From positions 248,001 through 312,000 of the forward strand of contig CAISMH010000017.1 in assembly GCA_903886485.1 (NCBI GenBank): a stretch of 64,000 nt of DNA, read 5' to 3'. A program made the translations under genes and the position numbers. The notes below the pieces were generated by a model that was given only the letters and a program-made list of their open reading frames with translations, was not told the origin of the DNA and made no database searches. Of this stretch, positions 44,767-53,535 are shown in pieces. The stretch is from an uncultured Burkholderiales bacterium. Its GTDB lineage: Bacteria > Pseudomonadota > Gammaproteobacteria > Burkholderiales > Burkholderiaceae_C. Positions within the stretch are counted from its first letter, which is position 1; the number at the start of each line of letters is the position of its first letter.

Positions 44767-46110
44767 ATGCCTCAAACTCATCCAGTCCGTATCCGTCTAT
44801 CAAAGCCCTTAAATATGATTAGAAAAGTGTGTGTTCATCGAGCCACTGTGTTGATGGCCACTTTGTGCCTCTGGAGTTGCTTCAGTCAAGCTGGAGAGGT
44901 GAGTCATGATAAGAAGGTGTCCCCCTCCAAAGAATGGTCACTGCCGGAGCTCGTAGAAGCTTTAAAAGAAAACAACCCTCAACTGCGTTCAGCGGCACAG
45001 ACGGCCAAAGGCATTGAGCTCGGCGTGTTGCCAGCTCAGGCATTTGACAATCCAACTTTGGGTATCACACAAGATCCTTTGAAGAATGGGCCTCTCAATG
45101 TCAACTCCTCAACCGGAATGGTTTGGGGGGTGTCGCAAAATTTCCCATGGCCAGGAAAGAAACGATTAGCTGGTGAAATTGTTCAAGCGCAAGCTGAATC
45201 CACGAAAGAGCAAGTCAATCAGCTCAAAGCACAACTTCTGAGCCAACTTAAAAGTACATGGCTGAGTTGGCAACAAATTACCTCGCAAATTGCTATTGCT
45301 CAATCTCAAGTACAAAGGCTTGAGCAGATCAAAGAAATTACCAAGATTCGTTACGCAAACAATGCCGCTGCGTTCAGTGATTATGTGAATGCGCAAGTAG
45401 CGCAAGCGCAGCTTCAAACGGATTTATTGGGGCTTGAGCGACAGCAAAAAATAGCAGCGGATCAAATTTCTATGCTCGTGGGTTCACAAGACTCACTCAA
45501 GATCAAGATGGCTATGGCAGCTGTGGGACAACCCACAGCAACACTCGACCGCTTGGAGGCACTTGCCCTTGAAATCAGTCCGCAAGTGAAGTCCTCACAA
45601 TTCAATGTGGATGCCGCGCGAAAGTATGTTGAGCTTGCTGAATTAGGCAAACTGCCTGATTTCAGTGTTGGCGTCACGGCTCGTTCCTCGTCGCCGCCTT
45701 GGGGATTTAAAAGCAGTGAAAGCTACGGCATGAACCTTGGTGTGACGTTCCCTCTCTACTACGGCTACAAGGAACGCAATCTGCTGGACCAAGCAAAGGC
45801 TTACTTGAGCGCTGCACGCGAAGCGGATGAATCACTGCGACAGCAGGTGATCTTCAGCGTTCGGTCAGCGTTTCATCAATTGACACAGTCTTTAGACCAA
45901 GTGAAGTTGATGGAAGAGCGTGTGATCAAACAAGCGCAGGTAGGTTATCGATTGACTTTGTCCAATTACTCATCAGGCCAAGTTTCATACAGCGACCTTC
46001 TTAACGCATTCAACACTTTGAAGTCGACGGAGATCACGCGAGAGCAAGTCCGTGCTCTGGCCATACAGGGAAAAGTGGCGCTTGATTTGGCAGTAGGCGA
46101 GATTGAATAA
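44767..46110 (+). CDS. TolC/CzcC family outer membrane efflux protein
   Basis: 447 residues with a signal peptide (hydrophobic VLMATLCLWSCFSQA) and two repeats of long alpha-helical hairpin sequence characteristic of the outer membrane factor family. It has the VSQNFPWPGKK segment found in metal-efflux CzcC/CusC-like members. The first ATG gives a long n-region; the ATG at 44815 is a plausible alternative. It is the first gene of a three-gene tripartite efflux operon, with three bases to the adaptor gene. It would form the trimeric exit duct. Confidence 0.88.
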   Translation: MPQTHPVRIRLSKPLNMIRKVCVHRATVLMATLCLWSCFSQAGEVSHDKKVSPSKEWSLPELVEALKENNPQLRSAAQTAKGIELGVLPAQAFDNPTLGITQDPLKNGPLNVNSSTGMVWGVSQNFPWPGKKRLAGEIVQAQAESTKEQVNQLKAQLLSQLKSTWLSWQQITSQIAIAQSQVQRLEQIKEITKIRYANNAAAFSDYVNAQVAQAQLQTDLLGLERQQKIAADQISMLVGSQDSLKIKMAMAAVGQPTATLDRLEALALEISPQVKSSQFNVDAARKYVELAELGKLPDFSVGVTARSSSPPWGFKSSESYGMNLGVTFPLYYGYKERNLLDQAKAYLSAAREADESLRQQVIFSVRSAFHQLTQSLDQVKLMEERVIKQAQVGYRLTLSNYSSGQVSYSDLLNAFNTLKSTEITREQVRALAIQGKVALDLAVGEIE

Positions 46111-46113
46111 GAA

Positions 46114-47253
46114 ATGAATATGAAAAAAGACATGAAGAAAATCATTGCCCTCAGCACAGTCGTTGCTGTTGTTTTAGCAGTCCTGGGATTTCGTTTTTAC
46201 AACGACGAAAAAAATCCCCAAGGCAATGCCGCGATGAATAAATCGGCCGCCATGAGTTTGAATAGCAGCTTGGTTCAAGTTGAAGAAATCAAGCAAGAGG
46301 ATGTGCAAGATGCCGTCCAAATGACAGGAAAGCTTGCCATCAATAGCTTACGGTTGCAGCAAATCTCCGCGCGTGTGCCGGGTCGTGTTGACAAGTTGGC
46401 AATGATTGAAGGTCAGGCTGTCAGGGAGGGTCAGGCCTTGGCTTGGATTTACAGCCCTGAATTTATTTCTGCGCAGAATGAATTTTTACTTGCAAAAAGA
46501 ACTGCAAAAACACTCAACACACAAGCGACACAAGATTTGTTTGAGGATGCCAAAGCAACCCTGGAGAGTGCTCGCGATAAACTGCGCATCATTGGTGCTA
46601 GTCCCCAAGATATCCAGCAGTTAGAAAGTCGTGGTACTGCCTCTGAATTCTTGACGGTGACCTCGGCGATCCATGGCGTTGTCACAAAACGCAACATTGA
46701 TTCTGGTGGATATCTCAATACTGGCGACAGCCTTGGCGCTGTTGCGGATTTGTCCTCACTCTGGTTTTTGGGCAATGTGTTCGAATCAGACTTGCCAAAA
46801 CTCAAAATTGGTCAGCCAGTGGATATCCAAGTGATGGGTTCTGGGTCGGAGCGCTATGAAGGAAAGATCAGCTTTATTTCTCCAACCTTTGATCCTCAGA
46901 CACACGCTGTGGTGGTTCGCGTAGATCTTCCGAATCCCAAGGATGCGCTCAAACCGGATATGTTTGCAAAAGCAAAAGTCAGCGTGGGCGTGGCTAAATT
47001 GCCCGTCGTACCCCGAGTTGCCGTCGTTCAAGACGGAGCTCAGTCATTTGTCGTTGTGAAAAGAGCAGATGGGCAATTCCAGCGTGTGGCGGTCAATGCT
47101 GTACCTGCTAACGACAACGAACACTTGGCCATCACTTCGGGCATTCAAGCCGGGGATCAAGTCGTTGTGGATGGTGGTGTGTTGGTTGATCGATCTCTTG
47201 TGAATGCGGCCAAGACGGCGGCGAATTCTGCTGCTGGGCTGGTGAAGCCATGA
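46114..47253 (+). CDS. RND efflux periplasmic adaptor (CusB/CzcB-like)
   Basis: 379 residues. A single N-terminal membrane anchor (IIALSTVVAVVLAVLGF) leads into the membrane-fusion-protein pattern: lipoyl half motifs VPGRVDKLAMIEGQAVREGQAL and IHGVVTKRNIDSGGYLNTGDSLGAVADLS, with a helical hairpin between. A beta-barrel (FVESDLPKLKIGQPV-like) and a membrane-proximal domain follow. The ordering and the LWFLGNVFE strand resemble CusB-type metal adaptors. No histidine-rich metal-binding N-terminus is present. It overlaps the permease gene by four bases. Confidence 0.9.
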   Translation: MNMKKDMKKIIALSTVVAVVLAVLGFRFYNDEKNPQGNAAMNKSAAMSLNSSLVQVEEIKQEDVQDAVQMTGKLAINSLRLQQISARVPGRVDKLAMIEGQAVREGQALAWIYSPEFISAQNEFLLAKRTAKTLNTQATQDLFEDAKATLESARDKLRIIGASPQDIQQLESRGTASEFLTVTSAIHGVVTKRNIDSGGYLNTGDSLGAVADLSSLWFLGNVFESDLPKLKIGQPVDIQVMGSGSERYEGKISFISPTFDPQTHAVVVRVDLPNPKDALKPDMFAKAKVSVGVAKLPVVPRVAVVQDGAQSFVVVKRADGQFQRVAVNAVPANDNEHLAITSGIQAGDQVVVDGGVLVDRSLVNAAKTAANSAAGLVKP

Positions 47254-50200
47254 GTAGTGTTGACTCAAGCTACGGGCCTTATAAATTCGCCCGGCAGATG
47301 ATCCGCAACAGGTGGCTGGTCGTCGCCGCCTGTATTGCTTTACTTATCGCGGGCATCAGTTCCTTTCGTAAGCTGCCTATTGAGCCTTATCCCAACGTAT
47401 CGCCGCTCAACGTTCAAGTCATCACGCAGTGGGCGGGGCGAAGCACCTTAGAGGTTGAACAGCAACTCACCATTCCAATTGAGACGGCCTTGGCTGGATT
47501 GCCAGACGTCAAAGCATTTAGATCCATTTCTCTGTTTGGGTTGAGCGTCGTCACGATCCAGTTCTCCGACAAGGCGACGTCGTTTGTGGCGCGTAATAAC
47601 GTGTTGCAGTACTTGGGGAATGCCAGTTTGCCCAGCAGCGTGAACCCTCAGCTTTCACCGGATGCTGACGCCTTAGGCGAAGTGATGCGTTATCGAATTG
47701 ATGCGCCTGCTTGGGATTTGACTTCTCTGAAGTCATTGCAAGATTGGGAAATTTATAAATCTCTCAAAACGGTTCCAGGTATCGCCGACATCACAGGCTT
47801 TGGTGGACGCGTGAAGCAATACCAAATTCTCCCGGAACCAAGCAAGTTGCAGCTGTATGGCGTCACGCTCAATCAGTTGATGATGGCTGTGACGAATGCC
47901 AACGGCAATACCGGCGGGGATGTCCTCAATACAGGGAGCCAACGTGTTGTGGTGCGCGGAGTCGGCATGTTGCGATCCTTGGCAGACATACGCAATATTG
48001 TCATTGCCGTGAACAATGGCGTACCCGTGCGGGTTGGAGATGTGTCGGAGGTCTTGACCGGTTTTGCGCCGAGGTTAGGCGCCGTCGCCCAAAACGAATC
48101 AGACGATATTGTTGAAGCGATTGTTTTGATGCGTCGCGGAGGAAATGCCTCCGAAGTGTTGGGACGTGTTCGTGAGCGAATCAAAGACCTCAATGCCGCC
48201 GGCTTGCCAAAGGGCGTTCAGATCACGCCTTTTTACGACCGTCAACATTTGCTGGATCTCACAGTTGAAACTGTTCAGCACACGCTGGTCGTGGGTGTCG
48301 TTCTCGTTTTAATGGTCTTGTATGCGTTCTTAGCCAATTTCCGTGGCGCCGTGATTGTGGCGATGGTCATTCCATTGGGCTTGTGTGCAGCTTTTGTTGG
48401 CATGATTCAAGTGGGTATTCCTGCTAACTTGATTTCTCTTGGGGCCGTGGATTTTGGCTTAATCGTCGATGCGGCGGTGATCGTGATTGAAAACATCATT
48501 CGACTCATCGAAGAAAAGCGTTATCAAAACTTAACCGATGCCATTGTCTCTGCGGTTGCTGAAGTGCAGCGTCCGGTTATTTTCTCAACCTGCATCATCA
48601 TCACTGCTTACTCTCCCCTGTTCATTCTGGGTGGTGTGGAAGGAAAAATTTTCCACCCCATGGGCATGACGATGGGCGTTGCGCTCCTCGCATCCATTGT
48701 GTTGGCTTTGACGCTTGTCCCCGCTGTTGCCTCATTGGCGTACCGCGGCAACACTGAGCTTCATGAGCCCCAATACATGGTGACGATGATGGCGCGATAC
48801 AAATCACTCGTGACAAAACTTTTGGACAAGCCCAAGGCGGTGATCGGAGCGGCCTTGGCAGCTTTCGCGATCACAGTGGTTCTTGCAACAAGGCTAGGCA
48901 CGTCCTTCTTACCGACCCTCGAAGAAAACAATCTCTGGGTCCGAGTTACTCTGCCAACGACTGTTGACTTGGATTACTCGATCCGAGTGAGTCAAAAGCT
49001 GCGCCACTTCTTCATGAGTCAACCCGAAGTCAAAAGCGTGACCGCTCAGATTGGGCGGCCAGATGACGGCACAGACGCAACGGGTGTTTTTAACCAAGAG
49101 TACTCGGTGTCATTCAAGAACCCTGATGCATGGCCCAAGGGTGTGACGCGTGAAGATGTGGTCAAGCGCTTGAAAACTGAAATGGACACCGTACCCGGCA
49201 TCGACATCAGTTTTTCACAATACATCCAAGACAACGTGGCTGAAGCCATCTCTGGGGTCAAAGGTGAAAACTCGGTCAAAGTATTTGGTGCAGATCTTGA
49301 CCAGTTGACCACCATTGCCGAGCAAATTGAACATGTGTTGGACACGACTCCCGGTGTGGTTGACGCTGGTATTTTGAGAGCCATGGGTCAGCCTACCTTG
49401 AACATCATCGTGGACAGATTAGCGTGTGCCAGATTTGGAATCAGCGTCAATGATGTCGAGAATTTGATTGGTAATGCAGTCGGTGGTGGCGTGGCAACCA
49501 CGGTGCTTGAAGGTGAAAGACGTGTCGATGTGGCTATTCGCTTGCCAAGCCAAGATCGCTCAAGTGTCGAGCGCTTAGGGGTGCTCTTGGTTGACGCGCC
49601 CGACGGTTCTCGTATTCCTTTGAAGATGCTTGCCAATATCGAACAAGTCAACGGTCCTTTCTTCGTTTATCGCGAAGGCGCACAGCGCTACATGGCCGTT
49701 AAGTTTGGCATTCGTGACCGCGACTTAGGTAGCACGGTTGCAGACCTTCAAGCTCGCATTGGCAAAGAAGTAGATATTCCACACGGCTACGCTTTGAAAT
49801 GGGCGGGTCAATTCGACCAAATGAAAGAGGCACAACAAAAGTTGATGCTCATCATTCCAGCCACCTTAGCCCTGATTTTTATGTTGTTGTTCTTCGCGTT
49901 CAACAGTCTGCGTGATGCAGGCCTCGTGCTAGTGAACGTCCCATTTGCAGCGATTGGTGGAATTTTGGCGCTTTATCTAACCGGTGAAGAGCTGTCTATT
50001 TCAGCGGCAATTGGTTTCTTGTCGTTGTTTGGTATCGCAATTCAAGATGGTGTGATCTTGATTTCCTATGTGCGAAAGCTCATCGACGACAAGATGAGTC
50101 ATCATGGCAACATCACATTTGAAGCAATACGTGAGGCAGTCATTGAAGGGGCCTCCTTGCGCATGCGTCCGGTCATGATGACGGCATTGCTCGCAGGTTT

Positions 50201-50360
50201 AGGTCTGCTCCCAGCGGCACTCTCGCATGCCATTGGGTCACAAGCCCAACGTCCACTGGCACTGGTGATTGTGGGTGGAATGATGACGACGACTTTATTG
50301 ACCCTTTTGGTATTGCCAGCTATTTACATGCTTGTTCGTACACACAAATTGAAACGCTAA
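47250..50360 (+). CDS. RND efflux permease, heavy-metal (CzcA/CusA) family
   Basis: 1036 residues with the twelve-helix, two-loop RND architecture. The fourth helix holds VDFGLIVDAAVIVIEN, the Asp/Asp/Glu proton-relay pattern of the heavy-metal efflux branch, and the porter-domain start WAGRSTLEVEQQLTIPIE is CzcA-like. It exports metal cations across the envelope with the adaptor and outer membrane protein encoded just upstream. Whether the substrate is Co/Zn/Cd or Cu/Ag cannot be decided: the methionine relay of CusA is not obvious to me. No metal-responsive regulator is encoded in the neighbourhood. Confidence 0.92.
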   Translation: MSSVDSSYGPYKFARQMIRNRWLVVAACIALLIAGISSFRKLPIEPYPNVSPLNVQVITQWAGRSTLEVEQQLTIPIETALAGLPDVKAFRSISLFGLSVVTIQFSDKATSFVARNNVLQYLGNASLPSSVNPQLSPDADALGEVMRYRIDAPAWDLTSLKSLQDWEIYKSLKTVPGIADITGFGGRVKQYQILPEPSKLQLYGVTLNQLMMAVTNANGNTGGDVLNTGSQRVVVRGVGMLRSLADIRNIVIAVNNGVPVRVGDVSEVLTGFAPRLGAVAQNESDDIVEAIVLMRRGGNASEVLGRVRERIKDLNAAGLPKGVQITPFYDRQHLLDLTVETVQHTLVVGVVLVLMVLYAFLANFRGAVIVAMVIPLGLCAAFVGMIQVGIPANLISLGAVDFGLIVDAAVIVIENIIRLIEEKRYQNLTDAIVSAVAEVQRPVIFSTCIIITAYSPLFILGGVEGKIFHPMGMTMGVALLASIVLALTLVPAVASLAYRGNTELHEPQYMVTMMARYKSLVTKLLDKPKAVIGAALAAFAITVVLATRLGTSFLPTLEENNLWVRVTLPTTVDLDYSIRVSQKLRHFFMSQPEVKSVTAQIGRPDDGTDATGVFNQEYSVSFKNPDAWPKGVTREDVVKRLKTEMDTVPGIDISFSQYIQDNVAEAISGVKGENSVKVFGADLDQLTTIAEQIEHVLDTTPGVVDAGILRAMGQPTLNIIVDRLACARFGISVNDVENLIGNAVGGGVATTVLEGERRVDVAIRLPSQDRSSVERLGVLLVDAPDGSRIPLKMLANIEQVNGPFFVYREGAQRYMAVKFGIRDRDLGSTVADLQARIGKEVDIPHGYALKWAGQFDQMKEAQQKLMLIIPATLALIFMLLFFAFNSLRDAGLVLVNVPFAAIGGILALYLTGEELSISAAIGFLSLFGIAIQDGVILISYVRKLIDDKMSHHGNITFEAIREAVIEGASLRMRPVMMTALLAGLGLLPAALSHAIGSQAQRPLALVIVGGMMTTTLLTLLVLPAIYMLVRTHKLKR

Positions 50361-50428
50361 GGACGCTCTCCAGCATGCCATTCAAACGTAGGCAATTACC
50401 CTTGTGGTCAATTCGATAAAATTACGAC

Positions 50429-50656
50429 ATGAGCAGAGATGATGTCACCACCAAAATCGCCAGCGATGGCCTTCGCTACAAATCCAAAGCAGGCGGCAGT
50501 CCGTTCGGCGCAACAGGCAACATGATTAACACCATGAGTTGTATGAAGTGCGGATTACACAAACCCCGCGCACTAGGCTCATTCCGGCGCTTGCTGGACA
50601 AGAGCCATTTCTTCTGTGGGGATTGCCGCCCCCTCAAAGCACCAGAGCCTGCATGA
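50429..50656 (+). CDS. small zinc-ribbon-like protein, unknown function
   Basis: 75 residues. The second half has two CxxC pairs (CMKCGLHKP and FFCGDC) suited to bind zinc; the first half (GGSPFGATGNMINTM) is polar and flexible. I believe similar short proteins occur in other Comamonadaceae but know no function. It sits between the efflux permease and a strong terminator, 68 bases after the permease, and could be read from the efflux transcript or from its own promoter. Confidence 0.65.
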   Translation: MSRDDVTTKIASDGLRYKSKAGGSPFGATGNMINTMSCMKCGLHKPRALGSFRRLLDKSHFFCGDCRPLKAPEPA

Positions 50657-50683
50657 TGAGCCGCCTACCGTCGTCCAGGTGAC

Positions 50684-50725
50684 AAAAAAAATCCCCATGT
50701 TTGGCGACATGGGGATTTGTTTTTT
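50684..50725. terminator. bidirectional rho-independent terminator
   Basis: A twelve-base-pair stem (AAATCCCCATGT at 50689-50700 with ACATGGGGATTT at 50707-50718) around a six-base loop, with an A run before and a T run after. It serves the efflux/zinc-ribbon side and the convergent phasin gene, and marks the right edge of the accessory segment. Confidence 0.92.
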
Positions 50726-50736
50726 GAAGCGTTGAA

Positions 50737-51282
50737 TCAAGCGCGTGTTTTACGGCGTGCGGGTGCTTTGGATGGTTGAGCGGCTTGGGGTTTTAATTTG
50801 GCCAAGCCTTCTTGAGCCAGCTCAACAGTTTTCTTGGCGTTCTGACGTGCTTCGGCGAGTGCCTTGTTGCTCGCCTCGACAGCCGCTTTGACCACTTGCA
50901 CAGCTGCTTCAGATCCTTCAGGGGCCTTCTTAAGGTTGTCATGGAGGGCTTGGTTGGCCGCTGCATGCGCTTGGTCGAAATGACCTTCTGCAAATGCCGT
51001 CGTCTCGGTTTGGAATTGTTGCGCCAACTCGAATGCCGTGGCCGCAAAGCCAGCCAAGCTCTTGGCTGATGTTTCCAATTGTGTTCTCAACAACTCAATG
51101 GCTTGAGCAGGATCCTTCACCTCCAAGACCGAGGCCAATTGTTCTTGAGCCAACTCTGAATTGATCTTGGCTTGTTCGAGTGTCAGCTCAGTCAGACGTT
51201 CGACTTGGGCGAAGGACAAGTTCGTCAATTCGAAAGCTGCTTGTACAGAAGCAGCCACCTGAGGTTTGATTGTGTTTTGCAT
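50737..51282 (-). CDS. phasin family protein
   Basis: 181 residues, entirely helical, with the phasin core (SFAQVERLTELTLEQAKINSELAQEQL) and an Ala/Lys/Pro-rich basic tail (KAPARRKTRA). Phasins coat polyhydroxyalkanoate granules and control their size and segregation, so the organism probably stores PHA. No PHA synthase genes are in the window. It has its own upstream region of about 200 bases, divergent from cysM, and ends at the shared terminator. Confidence 0.92.
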   Translation of the reverse strand: MQNTIKPQVAASVQAAFELTNLSFAQVERLTELTLEQAKINSELAQEQLASVLEVKDPAQAIELLRTQLETSAKSLAGFAATAFELAQQFQTETTAFAEGHFDQAHAAANQALHDNLKKAPEGSEAAVQVVKAAVEASNKALAEARQNAKKTVELAQEGLAKLKPQAAQPSKAPARRKTRA

Positions 51283-51486
51283 GTGTGTTCCTTCAATGGC
51301 TAATTGGACGAAGAAATGTTATCGGCGTATTTTTAAAAAACAACGCAGCGTGTTTGCTTTAGAGCCAGTTCTCTAGCCAATTTTGATGGGGCCATGGGCG
51401 CGAAACTTGATACTTAGTGGTGCACAGACGCACTTTTTAAACGCGTGTGAGCTGGATGTCTTGCGACTTATGGCACAGTGTGGTTC

Positions 51487-52401
51487 ATGAGTTCACACAT
51501 CATTTATCCAACCTTGGAAGACGCGATAGGCAAGACACCTTTGGTTGCCTTGCAACGCATGGGCGCCGCAGACAATGCTCAGCGCGGCAATGTGATCTTG
51601 GGTAAGTTGGAAGGCAACAATCCTGCAGGTTCTGTGAAAGACCGTCCCGCGTTGTCGATGATTCAGCGTGCCCAAGAACGCGGTGACATCCAACCCGGCG
51701 ACACCTTGATCGAGGCCACCTCTGGCAACACAGGCATTGCATTGGCGATGGCTGCGGCGATCAAGGGCTACCGCATGGTGTTGATCATGCCGGAGGACTT
51801 GTCGATTGAGCGCGCCCAAACCATGAAAGCCTTTGGTGCCGAGTTGATCTTGACCCCTAAGAGTGGTGGCATGGAATACGCCCGCGACTTGGCCGAACGC
51901 ATGGCCAACGAAGGCAAAGGTCGTGTGCTCGACCAGTTTGCGAACGAAGACAACCCACGAATCCACTACGAAACCACCGGCCCAGAGTTGTGGGCCGACA
52001 CCCACGGACGCATCACCCATTTTGTGAGCGCCATGGGTACCACGGGCACCATCACGGGGGTGTCGCGTTACTTGAAAGAGAAGAATCCAGCCATTCGCAT
52101 CATCGGTGCACAACCCGCGGAGGGCTCGCGTATCCCTGGCATTCGCAAATGGCCCCAAGCGTACCTTCCGAAAATTTACGATGCCAGCAACGTGGACGAA
52201 TTGGTCTATGTCAGCCAAGACGATGCCGAGGAGATGTGCCGACGCTTGGCGCGGGAGGAGGGCATCTTTGCTGGCATCTCTGCTGCAGGAGCCTGTTGGG
52301 TCGCGATGCAAATTGCCCAACAAGTCGAGAACGCCACGATTGCCTTCATCGTTTGCGATCGTGGTGACCGCTATCTGTCTACAGGTGTATTTCCAGCATG
52401 A
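51487..52401 (+). CDS. cysM: cysteine synthase B
   Basis: 304 residues from the ATG at 51487 (MSSHIIYPTLEDAIGKTPLV); a GTG three codons earlier is less likely. It is a PLP-dependent beta-replacement enzyme: the Schiff-base Lys is in NPAGSVKDRPAL, the phosphate loop reads EATSGNTGIALA, and SAMGTTGTITGV is conserved. CysM makes cysteine from O-acetylserine with sulfide or thiosulfate. The stop overlaps the following tusA-like gene by four bases, linking cysteine synthesis with sulfur relay. Confidence 0.95.
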   Translation: MSSHIIYPTLEDAIGKTPLVALQRMGAADNAQRGNVILGKLEGNNPAGSVKDRPALSMIQRAQERGDIQPGDTLIEATSGNTGIALAMAAAIKGYRMVLIMPEDLSIERAQTMKAFGAELILTPKSGGMEYARDLAERMANEGKGRVLDQFANEDNPRIHYETTGPELWADTHGRITHFVSAMGTTGTITGVSRYLKEKNPAIRIIGAQPAEGSRIPGIRKWPQAYLPKIYDASNVDELVYVSQDDAEEMCRRLAREEGIFAGISAAGACWVAMQIAQQVENATIAFIVCDRGDRYLSTGVFPA

Positions 52402-52625
52402 AGATTGATGTAGAGCTAGACACGCGTGGGTTGAACTGTCCGCTGCCTATTTTGAAAGCCAAAAAAGCATTGAGTGCGATGACGAGTGGTCAAGTGCTCA
52501 AAGTGGTGTCCACCGATACCGGCTCATTGCGAGACTTTGCGGCGTTTGCCAAACAAACGGGCCATGCGTTGTTGTCGCAGTCCACAGAGGGCAGCGACTT
52601 CATTCACACCCTCAAACGACGTTGA
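52398..52625 (+). CDS. TusA family sulfurtransferase
   Basis: 75 residues with the TusA core: [18 protein letters not shown], where the Cys in CPxP carries the persulfide, and a C-terminal HTLKR. TusA-like proteins pass sulfur to tRNA thiolation, molybdenum cofactor or other pathways. Coupled to cysM by a four-base overlap, it may move sulfur from or towards cysteine metabolism. Its 3' end overlaps the convergent galU gene by 14 bases. Confidence 0.92.
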   Translation: MKIDVELDTRGLNCPLPILKAKKALSAMTSGQVLKVVSTDTGSLRDFAAFAKQTGHALLSQSTEGSDFIHTLKRR

Positions 52626-53496
52626 GGTGTTGAAGGTACTCGCGGAATTCCTCACCGACTTCTGCATGCTGAAGGGCCAACTCAACGCTGGCTTGCAAGA
52701 ACCCCACCTTGCTGCCGCAGTCGTAGCGCTTGCCCTCATACGAATAAGCCAACACCTTTTCTGTCGCCAATAAGCCCGCAATGCCATCTGTGAGTTGAAT
52801 CTCGCCTTGCACGCCGCGGCCACCTGCACGGATGCGCTCAAACACCGCAGGCGTCAAGATGTAGCGACCCGCCACGGTGGTTCGTGAAGGGGCCACTTCT
52901 GCTTTGGGCTTTTCGACCATCTGCTGGATATCGACCAAGCGGTTGCCCATGTCTGTGCCTGCCACCACACCATAGCGATGCACCTGCGCCAGCGGCACTT
53001 CTTGCACCGCCAATACCGAGCATTGCGTGCGTGCAAAGACCTCGGCCATTTGCTTGAGCACACCGGGACCGCCGACCTTGCCACGCATCAAATCGTCTGC
53101 CAACAACACGGCAAAGGGTTCGTTGCCGACCAAATGCTCTGCGCACAACACGGCATGGCCCAAGCCCAATGCACGGGGCTGACGCACATACACGCATTGC
53201 ATGTCGTCGGGCTGCACGCTGCGCACGATGTCGAGCAGGGCTTGCTTGCCCGCCGCTTCGAGCTCAGTTTCTAGCTCGTAGGCCATGTCAAAGTGGTCTT
53301 CGATGGCGCGCTTGCTTCGGCCCGTGACAAAAATCATTTCACGAATGCCCGCTTCGTAGGCCTCTTCCACCGCGTATTGGATGAGTGGCTTGTCCACCAC
53401 CGTCAACATTTCTTTGGGACTGGCTTTGGTAGCGGGCAAGAAGCGTGTGCCCATGCCAGCAACAGGGAACACGGCTTTGGTGAGTTGTGGGGTCAT
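52612..53496 (-). CDS. galU: UTP-glucose-1-phosphate uridylyltransferase
   Basis: 294 residues. The nucleotide-binding signature [24 protein letters not shown] opens the protein, and [25 protein letters not shown] and [10 protein letters not shown] follow. GalU makes UDP-glucose, the donor for LPS cores, exopolysaccharides and trehalose. It lies 39 bases downstream of valS on the same strand, likely partly cotranscribed, and overlaps the convergent tusA-like gene. Confidence 0.96.
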   Translation of the reverse strand: MTPQLTKAVFPVAGMGTRFLPATKASPKEMLTVVDKPLIQYAVEEAYEAGIREMIFVTGRSKRAIEDHFDMAYELETELEAAGKQALLDIVRSVQPDDMQCVYVRQPRALGLGHAVLCAEHLVGNEPFAVLLADDLMRGKVGGPGVLKQMAEVFARTQCSVLAVQEVPLAQVHRYGVVAGTDMGNRLVDIQQMVEKPKAEVAPSRTTVAGRYILTPAVFERIRAGGRGVQGEIQLTDGIAGLLATEKVLAYSYEGKRYDCGSKVGFLQASVELALQHAEVGEEFREYLQHLNVV

Positions 53497-53535
53497 GGTT
53501 TGAATCGTGATGTTTGGACTGAGTCTAACGAGGCT

